A stretch of 64,000 bases of DNA from Membranipora membranacea. Its lineage: Eukaryota > Bryozoa > Gymnolaemata > Cheilostomatida > Membraniporidae. The translations under genes and the position numbers were made by a program. Within the stretch, counting starts at the first letter, position 1; every line of letters begins with the position of its first letter. Positions 35,377 through 48,130 of this stretch are shown piece after piece. The notes beneath the pieces are model-generated. The model did no database searches, had not been told where the DNA came from, and saw nothing but the letters and a program-made list of their open reading frames with translations. Location of the stretch: assembly GCA_914767715.1 (NCBI GenBank), contig OU612074.1:8693501-8757500 (forward strand), read 5' to 3'.

Positions 35377-38300
35377 CTATAATTTATTCATATGAGTATA
35401 TCTTCCTCTGTTCCATAGTCGAGCGAATCTTTCAGATGTACGGCGGTGAACCTTGCTTTCCTTCCTCAGTTTTAGTCCCAGTTGATGAGTTTCAACTGTA
35501 TTAAATTGGGGGTCACGACAGTCGCCTAGAATCTGACATGGGCTGACCATTGGAATCAGGGTGCTGTTTTCTTCGTCGCAAGCGGATTCGAAGGTCAGAT
35601 CTACCAGAAGTGGCTGATCAGTGTTCGAGTGTATTTCAAGTCGAGGCTCATCTCCGATGAAATCCTGTCAAGAAAGAGAAAATAGATTGGCTACAAGAAC
35701 ATCGCCTTAGAAAAAGGTTTTCGCTGTACTAACTCTGCTATCTATCAATGTGAGGGCAAGGAATAAATCATCCTATTAACATGAATCTGTCATGATTGAT
35801 TCAAGGTTATTTTCCGTTTCTATAATGGATCCTCTTTTATTCATTAGTCTGGTCTTGGTGTAAAGACTGCTAGTCCGTACAAACATACCTCCCATAGAAA
35901 TGATGATTTGGTTGCAGGATTATTTGGAGTTTTGTCTTTAGTAATTCCGTGAACGCTTCCTCCGATGTCTACTAGTCGACCGATTTTAAGTGGAGCAGCT
36001 GCTGCTAATGTCTTTGAGGTCTGACACAAAATCTTATTTTTCATAGAGACAATTTTTATTCTCCTCTTGGCTCGTGATACTGGTATTTGTTGACAGCTGC
36101 CATAACTCTGATCACTACCAGTGATCGAAGCTGAGAGGGATGTCACACATATCATCGACTTCGTTGGAGGAGAGGAGGATGATTTTTCCCTGGTCTTCTG
36201 TTCATGTATAAATGAGTATGCTGTAAAGATAAATCAATTCAGGATTAGTGATGGCAAGTGGATGTGTCAGTATGAATGATATTGTATATCTTGTAGCCTT
36301 TGAACTCTGTGGCTGGGATGCTGTCACAGGATTAGTCCATTAGTGATTCATGATTATCAGTCAAACACAAACAGCCAAGAGGACACAAATTCTTGTGGTC
36401 AACAGACCAGTGAAAATCATCACTAGAATATCAGGTACAAAATGATTCTGTATATCCCTTAGAATATTTATGGATATCTAAACACGACCATTCGAAATCT
36501 TAGAATTTGAATGAGAAATAAAATGTTCCATATTTCATCAGAGCCCCAGTGGCGTTAATACTCTGACATATGGCTATCATATCCAGACATTAAGGCCTAG
36601 ATCTTAATTAAATAGTTTGATAATTACTCAATTGCATCGGTGTACTGATAAATGATAACTAAATCACCAACATTATCTCATTTCACCTAGTGATGGGAGT
36701 ATTTAATTGCCATAGAGCAGTTTCCTCTTTGCAAACTGCATTGCGAACCCAACATATAAGTGATAAGAGTATCAGGGGGGATAATAGACATAAAGCTTAC
36801 TGCTAGACGCCGGCGATGGAGATCGCTCAGCTCTGGGGTCAATATTCAATCTGTCAACTTTAACGTGACATGGTGTCATCTGTCTCATCAGTCTCCGAGA
36901 AGGTCTGTTTAGCCCAGTTCTCAGTCGTTTGAGGCGCTCCTTTCGATCATGTTTCCCAAACACCATAGCTCGATTCAACTGGACGTGGTCTGGTAATCTC
37001 ATGTAGTGTATGTTATTGAGATTCCAGCGATCATCACCTGTTGGATGAAATCAATGGAGCCAAACAATAACATTTTTGTTTCGATGACATTACACATATC
37101 CGTTCTTTCGGATGTACCTGACATTTGTTTTCTTTAAAATTTAAAAATATCAATGGGACACAAATAGACTCTTAGCAATTCTGTGATCAGACATTTTAAC
37201 GAAAAGACACTTATCAAAAAGGGTCAAAGTCTAAAATTGATTATTACAAATATTTCAAATAATATCAAGAATGGGGCATGATTCATAAATTGAAACGAAT
37301 AAGCCCTATTAATTCATCGTTATTGAGTAACTGCTGAATATTATTTTAAAGAAACAATCAGGAAGTATTTACCGGGTCCCAGTTCACGGTACTTTGTGAC
37401 CAGAAATAAACATTACAGCTCCGATAAGATTTAGTGCAGTAACACCAAAAATACCCAGAATATACATCTTATTCTGGATGGCCAAGGATTGCGTAAAGTT
37501 TTAACATTATTATATTGCACTTACAGTAAGTAGTTTGAGATCTAAGACTGCGACTATCTGTGTGGGTCTGTACTCTATTACAATACTGATCATAGTCTCT
37601 GATAGTTGTACATTTCCGGCATTGGCTGGAGAGCAGAGACTTCATCTTTATGCCCAGAGGTGAACACAGGTCAAAATGAAGCAAGTCATCATTTGGATCA
37701 TACAGTTGCTCGGATTCATTTGATGTGATAGATGTATCTAGAGTAAATTTCGGAGCCAAAGGTGACAATAACATAGAACTACCCATCCTTGATGTCAACT
37801 GGAATGATTTAACCGGTGAACCTACATTTCTCGCAGAGTTTATGACAAGCACAGGCTTAGACGCAGCCTTGTCATCGGTAAAAGGTTTGACTGACTTTCT
37901 GCTAGGTTTCTGGTAGTTTATCTTTGAATTGACCCGGAGGCCCAAGCCTTCAAGAAAAGTGTCTTTTGAAGGAATTTCCGATGAAGGTTTGGACAGATGG
38001 ATTGTACTGGGACTGTCGATGACTTGGAAATACGACTTCAGAGTGTTGACAGGAGTTTTGGCGACTTTAGATGGTAGTCTTCTTACTTTGCTCTTCTTTT
38101 CGATCTTTGTTGATCGTTGGAGTAGTACTATACGCTGGCTTCGATTGTTGACTGAAAAACAAAGGCAATTTAACATGGGATTAACATGGGGTTGCTTAAG
38201 ATATCAACTGGCGTCTTCCAAAACAAACTTGTAATCTCTTGTTATATAAAATATATTGGTTAAGTCTGTGATGTATTATGCACTGTGCTGGCTTTAAAAC

Positions 38301-38473
38301 ACAGATATAAAGTAGAGTAGAGTTGAAAAAAACTTGGGTTATTTAAAGGGCTATGGAAGCTGCTTCTTAGTTTTCACTAAATTGATTGAGTTTTGCTCGT
38401 GTATTACCACCATGGAATATTTTGTACATTATCTGGTATGCTTACCATCAGTGAAGGACTGCTTTAGTCTCAT
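35377..38473 (-). CDS. Unrecognised basic Ser/Pro-rich protein, gene D' (copy 2, intact)
   Basis: Five exons join in frame: 38473-38446 (ATG, MRLKQSFTD), 38151-37525, 37037-36801, 36220-35889 and 35664-35377 (TAG). All have GT-AG borders, giving 503 residues. The first four exon lengths equal those of gene D. The opening of the large exon is about three quarters identical to gene D by eye. No known domain was recognised; the protein lacks signal peptide and membrane segments. Visible features: basic KIEKKSKVRR, S/T-P sites (KTPVN, MLLSPLAPK, CSPLG), Cys cluster SQCRKC..DYDQYC, the block NNIHYMRLPDHVQLNRA, Ala run TLAAAA, and a basic C-terminal tail RKESKVHRRTSERFARLW. A nuclear, kinase-regulated protein is a guess. 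A retrotransposon lies 136 bp past its stop. Confidence 0.75.
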
Positions 38474-40023
38474 ATTAATGCCAGTAGAGCGAATGTATGC
38501 TCAATCAATACTCGATGCTCTGACTTGATCGCTGAACCTTGTCTATAATAAGAAAATAACATTCAGATCTAAAGAGGACTGGTAAGGAGTATTAGGTCTG
38601 TGTCTACCAAACAAAACTTGTTGTTTGGACCAAGATTCACCTTCTCACTTGACATGCCAATTATATTTGGATTTTTATTCTCTGCTGTAGCCTACCCATG
38701 CAAATAGGGGGAGAGTAACAGACTCCCAACTATCACTTAAGTTCGCTTCACCTGTTAACTACAGATGGTACCCCAAAAGTTGCAATCGGCAAGGCACAAT
38801 CCAGCAGCCGTATAATATTCAGTCTGATGTCAATTTGACATCATTATAAACGAGAGATGAGGATGATTTGATGTCATCTAATAAGTAGCAATTGTCATCA
38901 TTTGAACTGCAATTAGTCAATATAATCAATCTGATGTCATTTTGTGGTTTGCTATTGGCAACAAAATTACAAGAGCGTATGCTGTTTTCAGTGGGCACTT
39001 AAAACTGTCAATGTCGACAGGTGTTGTAAGACATGTGGCAGGTGCTGTGTGGGAGATGCTTTCCAGCGCCAAGGCCTCTACAGTATTGTTTTTTCAAATA
39101 CAATACAGCATCGTTAAACAGCCTATAACCACATGAATACATTGTTGTAGAGTGCTGTAAGACATGTCCTATACAGCACCTGCAACACATCTCAGAACAC
39201 CCGAGTGTTGGATAAATATTTCTTAACATGCAACATTGGGCTGCACCAACGAACCCTCTACTATCAACTGTTGATGAAACTGGTCACTGCTCTTACAAAT
39301 CCTGACCTTTTCTGTAATGAAAATGAGGTCAATCTGTGGTGAGTTTGAGAAATGCATGTATCCTAGTTGGCTTCACAGAGTATCACAATGGCCTACTTAA
39401 AACAGATTTATAAAGTATTTAAATGAGTTGAATCTCATGTCACAGACCAAATATGAATAACATAGTTGATGCACCAGCAATTAATATACAGTGACTAAAT
39501 CTACCAGCACTAAAAGTAATAATTAGGTCAGTGGCTGACCTACAAATTAAGATGTAATGTGACCTTGTTATCATGACCTAAATATGGTAAATAGATCGAA
39601 ATGGATTATGTGAAAATAATATCAACTCTCACATTCGAAGAGTGTGAAAATGTAGTGTGTTAAGTTACCAAAACAGACAGACATGTCAATAAATAGTTGT
39701 TGTTAGTATATTAATCAACTAGTGATATTTGGTCAAGCACATTTCTGGTCACCAACACTGCGTTTCGTACCCAATAATTCTTGGACAATTCTGTACAATT
39801 CTATAATTGTTCGAAACTGACCCATATATCATTACCCAACCAGCAACCATTATTGCGTAATTAACCCTGCCTGATAAATAAATTCCATTCATTATTGCTA
39901 TTGTATAGTTATAGTAAAAGCCTTTACAGTTCTAGTCGATATTCTATAATTGGATTGACAATGTATTCAATGAGTTTGTATTTAGATGACCAGGCAAGAT
40001 CTCCTGTAATGAATAGATATTGC

Positions 40024-40090
40024 TGTGCAAGGTAGCATCAAAGTCTATAACGTGGGAGGCCCAGGTTCAAATACCCGCCGGGGCAAATCT
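40024..40090 (+). repeat. tRNA-like sequence in left foldback arm
   Basis: GCAAGGTAGCATCAAAGTCT followed by GGTTCAAATACC (B-box-like) and GCCGGGGCA. The mirrored copy at 42,357-42,421 has the better B box, GGTTCAAATCC. Confidence 0.5.
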
Positions 40091-41044
40091 TTTCTTTTCG
40101 TCATGATGGAAATCAAAAGCATTCCATTCGAATTGTCCGCTCGCAATTTTTGTAAACACAGAAAACTCTTAGTAATGAGTATGATGACCCGACAAAATAC
40201 TTATGTTCAACTCTTCTGTGTTGTACCATACCCTACGTTATATTTTGTGCAATCTTTTAATATTGGCAGCAACTGCATAAATAGAATACATCAGCTAAAC
40301 TATGCTAGCAGAATTATCAGAAAACTTTGCTACTAATAAAAATGTACAACATCGCTCATTAGTTGAGCGAGGAATTACTTTGTATCAATTGTCCTACATG
40401 CCTAAGTGGAGAGAAGTGATATGTGAATGAGGCCATATTTTCCACAGAACCACTGACTACTGAAAATATGCTGACTGATGCTAAAAAAACTCAAACTTGG
40501 TGTCACAGCAAGTAGTATGAGTACTGATTATTGGCATAGTCTAAACTACGCTCCTTGTGATTATTGAGAGTGAATGGCTATTACTATTTGTTAGCCAAAG
40601 ATGCTCTGAGCATGGAGTTAGCTCTGAATGTTACGGGAGGCAAAGGTAAATCAACTATTGTACGCCTGGTATATAATCATTACCTGTCTACAATGGAGCT
40701 CTTGATGTTATACTATATCATTCTCAGCCATCTCAGTTATATGGTGTACAGGAAGCAATTTTGGCATTTTTCTCTCTCACTCTTGGATGGTATTTCCCTA
40801 GTAGGTGTTGGCACTAGTACAGACAGTATTAAAATGTTAGGCTAAGACTTGTGGCAAAACCGTTTAAAGTAATAAACCTTTCAATCTAATGGAGAGAGTT
40901 GAGTTTGATAGACATAATACAGGCTTCTCAGATACACAATAATTATATTGGTTGTATTTTTGCTCTTTAAACCAGGCCTGCATGTCATTCACTATTGTTC
41001 GATGCCTCGAATGAGTGGTCCAATTTTGATTTTGAAAATGAAAA

Positions 41045-41130
41045 ACATGTGCCACGGCCGGGACTCCAACCCGAATCGCCCGCGTCAATTCCCCTTGAAG
41101 GCATTGTGTGCAAGCCGCCACGCCGCCTAT
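41045..41130 (-). repeat. tRNA-like SINE inside the foldback element
   Basis: On the minus strand GGCGTGGCGGCTTGCACAC (A-box-like) is followed by GGGTTGGAGTCCC (B-box-like), with long-variable-arm spacing as in Ser/Leu tRNAs. It is GC-rich against AT-rich surroundings. The acceptor stem does not close well, so it is not called a tRNA gene. Confidence 0.45.
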
Positions 41131-42356
41131 TTGGAATGATTGTTTGATTCAACAAGCCATTTGTATTCGCGTCAAAAAATGTCATTCGGCAGAAGCGGAA
41201 GTTGACTTATTGAAGGTCATTCCCATGCATCGATCAAATTTTAAACTGGTGTCAAATCGATCTATGGAAACATAGTGAATAGGTCACAATGTCTTTACCT
41301 ATTGATATCCACACAGTTGGAAGCTTTGGAAGCTATCACCACGAATCTCCCTAATGCTCATTTTTCTGTCAGTTAATGCCCATTGATATCTCATCTCTCA
41401 TGTGTACACTGCAAGTGTTATCGTGTGAATGACCGGTTATATATTTTAAATGAGGTACTTCCAACGGGTCAAATTTTCTCCGATTTATTCTTACTGATTT
41501 TCTAGGGACTTTTTCATTTCCAAAAAATGACTTCATCAGGGTAGGAGTGCCAAAGGTTTGGTTTGTTTGTTTTTAGTCCCATCCAGTGGACAAGACAAAT
41601 ATAAAGCATCACATTTCAGTAGTAAGTATCTGCCGTGTAAGAGGAAAAACTCAGCACAAGTCTGAATTCCCCTTGGAAAAATCCCAATCGGGGGGGGGGG
41701 ATGGTGAGCTGATATTTAGACTGAGTCCCCAGTATTTTCAACTTTTCCTGTTCAGGCCTATTATTATGTCATATTATTTTTGTAATTGAGCACAGGCCTC
41801 TCACTTGTTTCCTGGTAGTTATCTTCAATATTTTATGAATCACTTACTTGGAAATGCTCCCAAATGATAACGTTTAACTTTGTTTATTAATTTGATTTGG
41901 CGGCTTAAAGTCTATGGGAATTGGGGAGTCCCTAACTGGAATTTTTTTATATGGGGAAACACCATGAAACAAATCGTTTTCAAGTTGTATTATATGATTA
42001 TATGCCAAGAGATTGATAAAAGCCTGGCAGTGATTAATTTTATTTGGGGAAACCCCTGACTGGTAATGTTTTATATGGGGAACTCACATTCTTTGTACTA
42101 GTTTTATTAGTAGCAAAGTTTTCTGATAATTCTGCTAGCATAGTTTAGCTGATGTATTCTATTTATGCAGTTGCTGCCAATATTAACAGATTGCACAAAA
42201 GATAACGTAGGGTATGGTACAACACAGAAGAGTTGAACATAAGTATTTTGTCGGGTCATCATACTCATTACTAAGAGTTTTCTGTGCTTAAAAAAATTTT
42301 GAGCGGACAATTCGAATGGAATGCTTCCGATTTCCATCATGACGAAAAGAAAAGAT

Positions 42357-42421
42357 TTGCCCCGGCGGGGATTTGAACCTGGGCGTCCCGCGTTTTAGAC
42401 TTTGATGCTACCTTGCACAGC
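42357..42421 (-). repeat. tRNA-like sequence in right foldback arm
   Basis: This is the reverse complement of the left-arm tRNA-like patch, with B box GGTTCAAATCC and a GC-rich stem CCCCGCCGGGGC. Confidence 0.5.
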
Positions 42422-44399
42422 AATATTTATTCATTACAGGAGATCTCGCCTGGTCATCTAAATACAAACTCATTGAATACAATGTCAATCCAATTATATA
42501 ATATTGACCAGAACTGTATAGGCTTACACTATAACTATACAATAGCAATAATGAATGTAATTTATTTAGTAGGCAGGGTTAATTACACAATAATGGTTGC
42601 TGGTTGGGTAATGATATATGGGTCAGTTTCGAACAATTCTAGAATTGTACAATTCAACAATTCTTGGGTATGAAACGCAGTGCGATATCAACATCCCCGA
42701 CATCAGACTGGATTGACATACGCTCGATGTCAAACATAGATGATGAGACCTAACTCAAGAATGACCTTTTATTGAGCACCATTGTCATGGCCAACATAAA
42801 TTTGTGTCAAGTCGACGTCGAAAATATAACACATCGTTCTTACCCAAATCGCCCCTGTTATTGGATATAATACGAGGTAGACATCGTGAGTGTGCCTGCA
42901 AGGAAACCCGTATGCCTAACTGTAGGCCCAAATTGCCGTTGACTTTGAGCCACCCATATCTCGCCCATACGACGATGGTAGACTAGTGTCTCCTGCCCCC
43001 TCCTAACCAACTGGGCTACCTTCGACTTGCCTGTAGGCCCACTATTTTCGCCTAATAAGCGGAAAAATAATGAGAACAAAATTTAAGACTTAGGTCTTTT
43101 AAATTTCACTCACCTTGATAATGGGTCAATTGTTGACACCCGATGATATAATGAGTACTTCTTATTTTGACCAAACTGTTGAGGATATACTGATTACTAG
43201 CGCTATCTCATGAGGAATGAATGTTAACCTATTACTAGCTATTCTAGGCTTTTTAGATTGTCTAAACATTCATACTGTAAAAGCAGAGAATCTGATTGGC
43301 CAATATTTAAGTAGCTATTTGAACGATAAGACATTTCTTTGTTACCCGATGATTCATGCATGGTTGCAGTTCATTATGTGTTTCAGTACTCATATGCATC
43401 AAGTGCATCGTTAAACAAATATATATATCAGCATCTAACAAAGGTATCTCAATCATTGTATGCAGGTTATATCAACATGCTTTCTGTACCCGCCTAAATA
43501 GATTGTATACACCTGTTTTGAATTTGAGTGTAGGTCTCATGAATCATTATACTATTAAGATGTTTCTGCAAAATTAGAATGGCTCAATTCCCTTAATCAC
43601 CCTCAGTTGAGGTAAAATATCACATCAGCATATATATGCCAAGCATACATACATGCATGCATCAGACTCCCAGCAGCAACTAGAAGTTGACCGCGGCTTC
43701 GTAGAGCGTACATCAATGTCTGGCATTATACAAAAGAAGCAAAATGAGGAAAAACGCCATTGACACGAAGTTAGGCCCAAAAATTCCTTTCAGAATGAGG
43801 AAATATATTAGTGATAATTCCTGGTACTTCCTATCGACCAGAAACCAGGAACGTTACTCGATTCCATGAAAGCTAACTCAATCACAATCGCAGACCATTG
43901 ACCTCAACCAAGATGAAAATAACATAGCAGTGACTGATAAAGTCAAAATGTTAGGTAATAGATAAGACAATTGAGCTGACATCTTTCATTCAGCTCGTAT
44001 AGGTCGACAACAATTGCACACCCGGGGAAAGCTCACTCTTTAAAATTCAGACCTTGAAATTGATTAGATCTGAGTTATAAAAATAATACACATAGCAAAT
44101 CTGCACTCAATGCTAGCTCATGTTGCTGATAATCAAGCCAGTGATTGAAGTTATGTCCCAGTATGTTACGTCGAAAAGTCATAGTTCCATATATCTGCAA
44201 TGACTCAATACATTTTATCATTTCATGTGACTGGATACAAATATCACCTCTGATTGTCGTTTCAACAGCTTGTATTGTGTTACGTAGCAAAAAGCATCAT
44301 AACAATAAAATTGGCATTATGAGAGTGTTGACAGTCTGTCACCTTCTATCATGCTATTAAGGAATCTCTTGATAGCTCATGGTATCTCTCTATAACTTT

Positions 44400-46360
44400 A
44401 ATTTCATTCTTTAATGACAGCCTTAGAAGTTATCCCTTGACAAAAGACTGTTATAGAGGGGATTGGGCTGATGATTTAAAAAATTTCTTTCACAAGAAAT
44501 GTATGGTACCAAGCAGAAATCTGCAATTTACGATTTTATCACCCGGAATGATCAAAGAAACTACCCAGTTCAAAATTCAAATATTACAAAGAATTGTTTA
44601 AGCATAAATGGAATGGAAACAAATATGATTCAGCCTCATTTTTGCGGTACATTTTCAAAACCATAGCGTTACATGGTGACAAATAACATCACATCAAAAA
44701 TTAGTTCTCTCTGGATCCTGATGCTAATAATCGATATTAATGACTTGCTGATTATTTTTAGCCATTGCTACACTTCAATGCAAATCGACACAGGAAAGTT
44801 TTGCGCAATGGTTTGTGCTCACCATAGCTGATGTTGATGGTGTAAGAATAATGCAGCCTAAGTATTAATATATATGCATCGCATATATATGCATTTACCA
44901 TAATCTGCAGATGTTCTCCCTGAGGTGCAAAAAAAAATACATTAACAAAAAAATAAAAATAAAAGGACAGCCTCATAGCCTGTGGTTATATTGTACACTG
45001 CCTAACTGGATCCCTGCCCTGCTTTTGTTTAGTTTCCCAAACTCCAGAATGCCCTACTAAAATATCAATTACCATAGCTAGTTCTCTTATTATTATTTAT
45101 TATTGTTTTTCAGATTTGTCTCCCCTTAGCACTATCAAATGAGATTTTTTTTTTGCTGTGATGAAGGTCAAATGATTTTAATAATAAGAGAACAAATATT
45201 AGATCCTGGAGCTCAGACCAAGTGAAACACTAAACGGGAAGATTTGAATATGGGAGTAGGAGTTACCAGGTTCTGAATCATAAAATCTAATCTTTCAGTT
45301 GTATGGTCTAATTATTTCCTTGAATATTTTATACCAATTGGTATGTTATACACATTTAAGACATCATACTTTGCTATACAGAAGCTGCAATCTATGAGGT
45401 ACAGTGTGTTAGACTCAAATTAAACAACTTTGAAATCTATATTTATCATACAAGGAGGCTATGCAAGGGTGAATATCTATTGTTCTAGGAAAGTTGAGTA
45501 GTAAATGTCTATGAAAAGCGAATGGTTGAGGATGTGAACTATTAGCTCGCAATATTGACTAAGTTTACCACAAACAAAATACAGGTACTGAAATGTTGAA
45601 TTTGGAAAAAGCTGTCCACCTGATATAGTTGTTTGAAACTTCATAAAAAAGCTCTTGCAATCGATTTTCAAAGGCCAATGAGTTTTTTCAACTGCCAGTC
45701 AAGGGTAAGATGACATAACCATGTGACGAATTATAGATGGGTATTTGTTACGGTTGCATTTTTTCAATAGGGATCTGATTGAGAATAAAACCTAGCTTTG
45801 GTAATTATAAAAGCTCACATTAATGTTCCTATTTGGAATTTGCGAAGAACTAATTATCGTGCGGCATCCATGAAATTAAGCTCAGGATTATCGAAGCTAT
45901 TTCTCCAGCAAATCAGCTTTAAAAAACAAGCCCTATATTGACACCCTTAGACCACCAGAAGCTGTGTTATTAGGCATTGAAGTCGACCCTTTCAATTTAT
46001 TTGCTCGATCAGAGAGTCCATGTGTGAGGTCAGATCAGGGTTTTCGAGCAGTATTCGACATTTTTTTGTACAGGGAACTGTTAAAATGAAACCAGCTGTT
46101 TCGACTTCAAAAGCCGTGTTAATCTCCTTCACATTATTGCTTTGGATTAATCTTTACGATGACACATGCTATGAATGGTTACGACTCGTTTCATCCAATT
46201 TTGATGAAATTACAAGAGTCCAAAAGTTTCAAATGGTATAAACAGTATTGTATGACATCATATCACTCATACCCGATGTTTGCTCGCAAACATTAGCGAG
46301 GTCTTACTTTGATAAGTTGTTACCTAAGTCCTGGTTGCCCACTTTAGCTGTCATATAATA
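44400..46360. other. Intergenic stretch, AT-rich, no recognised gene
   Basis: It contains a palindromic ATATATGCAT repeat at 44,868-44,896 and small open frames only. A frame from ATG 46,086 has a hydrophobic start but no homologue or splice support. Confidence 0.4.
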
Positions 46361-46366
46361 TACAAT

Positions 46367-46670
46367 GGGGCTCCCTGCGTATTTTACTGAAGATTGAAGA
46401 TTGAGTGTTTTCAAGTTGAAGAAAAGATTTGGTCAGCTTGAATGAAACGTGAAGAGAAGATTTCACTATTTAGAGGCAAAATTGAAGAGAAGATCACTTT
46501 CAAATACGGTTTTGCCTCATGCTGGCTCAGTTCTTCAGAGTTAGGTTCAGTTTTATGGCCAGTCAAACCATTGTTTTGAAGAATTATTTTGAAGACGACA
46601 GTTTTAAAATTGAAGATTTCTCTATTCTTCTAGGAAGAAATTGAAGAAAACATTGTGTGCTGGGAGCCCC
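46367..46670. mobile_element. 304-bp MITE with 5-bp target duplication
   Basis: Terminal inverted repeats GGGGCTCCCTGCG and TGCTGGGAGCCCC are flanked on both sides by ACAAT (46,362-46,366 and 46,671-46,675). The interior is rich in a recurring TTGAAGA/GAAGAAA motif and has no coding frame. Confidence 0.75.
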
Positions 46671-46679
46671 ACAATCACC

Positions 46680-47775
46680 AAACATTATGATATCAGGCAT
46701 AGATTGCCACTATCCAACACTTCAGGGTAGCAATTATAATATATTGATATGCACTCCCTACACCTATTTAGTATACAATGGTTTACTGATTGAATCAGGC
46801 AAAAGTTCAAAATGGATGATTAAGGTTATATGGAGCTTTTATTTAGCGGAGTTCATGACATAGCCAAGGAAAGTGATTAATAGTCTGACTTTAAATGACA
46901 CCGACCTTCAAATTGGATTCTTTATGTTTTATTTTATCATACTCATGGCTATTCCAGGTGAAAGCTTTGGCGGTGTTTTCTGTAATGCCTGTGGAAGAAG
47001 TATTGGTCCTTCAAATACATAACATTTTCCTAAATTCAAAAATAAGGAGAGCGAAGCGCAAAATCGACGAGTTTTAGGGGAACACAGTTGTGTTATATAC
47101 TATCCCATTGTGACCAAGCGTTTTCCATTTTGATTTGATGCTATCCCACAATGCATTCTCATAATTTCGTAACTTGCCAATTGTCTAAGACGAATGACTC
47201 TTATTACAGTAGGCTGACCAACGATTGCAATCTAGGAGATAGGATTGTCACCAATATTTCCTCCAACAACCACAACCACTCCTTATTACAAATGGCATTG
47301 TGTTACACAATAATTATCAAATGAGTGTACAAAATGTTCTATGATTATAAGATACCTGATGTCGAATGGAATCAACAGCGCTTCATTATTTTAGCTTTAC
47401 TATACCATTAGAGTTTTTGCAAAAAAGGAATAATCTTTCAAATAATTAATGATTAACAATGGAAAGTTTGGTAGCCGTCGCCACTCAACCAGCTGTTTAG
47501 TCTGTGCCAGAACCACCAAGAGGCAAGAGACATTTTTTAATGAAAGGTTCTAACAGCTTTTGATAGGTTTTTGTTGATAAACTCTTTTAGTTTTTGTCTT
47601 TCGTACCAATTCAGGAGAACTCAACGGACTGTTATTGTGATGCACAGCAGCAGCTTTCTAGACAAATTATACCGCAGGGATGATTCATATGGTAACTTAT
47701 GACCTGGAATGAAGTCAACAAAATCTGGTAGCTTGATGTGTATCTAGGCATGTTATCTATTATCTTATCTCTACA
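46680..47775. other. Intergenic stretch, no recognised gene
   Basis: Only short open frames and AT-rich sequence were seen; no repeat structure was noticed. Confidence 0.4.
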
Positions 47776-47780
47776 GGAGT

Positions 47781-48130
47781 CAGGAGTGGTCTGATGTTTA
47801 AGGGTGCGGACTTGTGATCTGTGAGGTCCAGGTTCAATTCCCGGCGCCGGCAGTCATTTCTGACTTAGTACTGGCGCGCCATTCATCCTAGCCAGGTCCT
47901 TGCGGAACGGGACTAAAATATCAGAGGTTCACTGCGTGTTTGCACACCCCACATGCAGTGAAAAGATCCCCCTCTGCCTAGCTTCGTTAATACGAGTAGC
48001 CGGAATATCGGCGGGCAAAGGCTTGAATGGCAGCACCAGCACAAGATCATAATGCTCAACCATAAAGTCATACCATCTACTATGATTGGCAAGTTGACCT
48101 GCATGTTTAATAGGTTTTAAGATCACAATA
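47781..48130 (+). mobile_element. tRNA-derived SINE
   Basis: The head has an A-box-like TGGTCTGATGTTTAAGG and B box GGTTCAATTCCCGG at about 47,830-47,843, a stem GCGCCGGCA, then a GC-rich body (TCCTAGCCAGGTCCTTGCGG, CATGCAGTGAAAAGATCCCC, GTAGCCGGAATATCGGCGGG). Part of the body recurs at 3.6 kb and loosely at 18.9 kb. Confidence 0.65.

Larger units (their letters stand above)
39756..42682. mobile_element. 2.9-kb foldback element with terminal inverted repeats of about 585 bp
   Basis: Arms 39,756-40,341 and 42,102-42,682 are reverse complements with scattered differences. The outer ends read CACTGCGTTTC; the inner edges read CTACTAATAAAA. Each arm contains a tRNA-like stretch. The 1.76-kb centre (40,342-42,101) holds no recognisable transposase, only small frames and another tRNA-like SINE. 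It is absent at the paralogous site near 16,335. No clear target duplication was seen. Confidence 0.8.
32130..44380. repeat. Segmental duplication, copy 2 (core)
   Basis: It is collinear with 10,230-18,550 and about 4 kb longer, because of the local duplication at 33.2-34.2 kb, a CR1/L2-like insertion and a 2.9-kb foldback element. It contains the intact D' gene. Confidence 0.85.

Noticed and set aside
41045-41130. tRNA-Ser/Leu-like gene
   Set aside because: The variable-arm spacing is tempting, but the acceptor ends do not close and it lies inside a foldback element.
46086-46241. Small secreted protein (hydrophobic N-terminus)
   Set aside because: Only about 51 codons from the ATG, no homologue in unit 1 and no splice donor that extends it.
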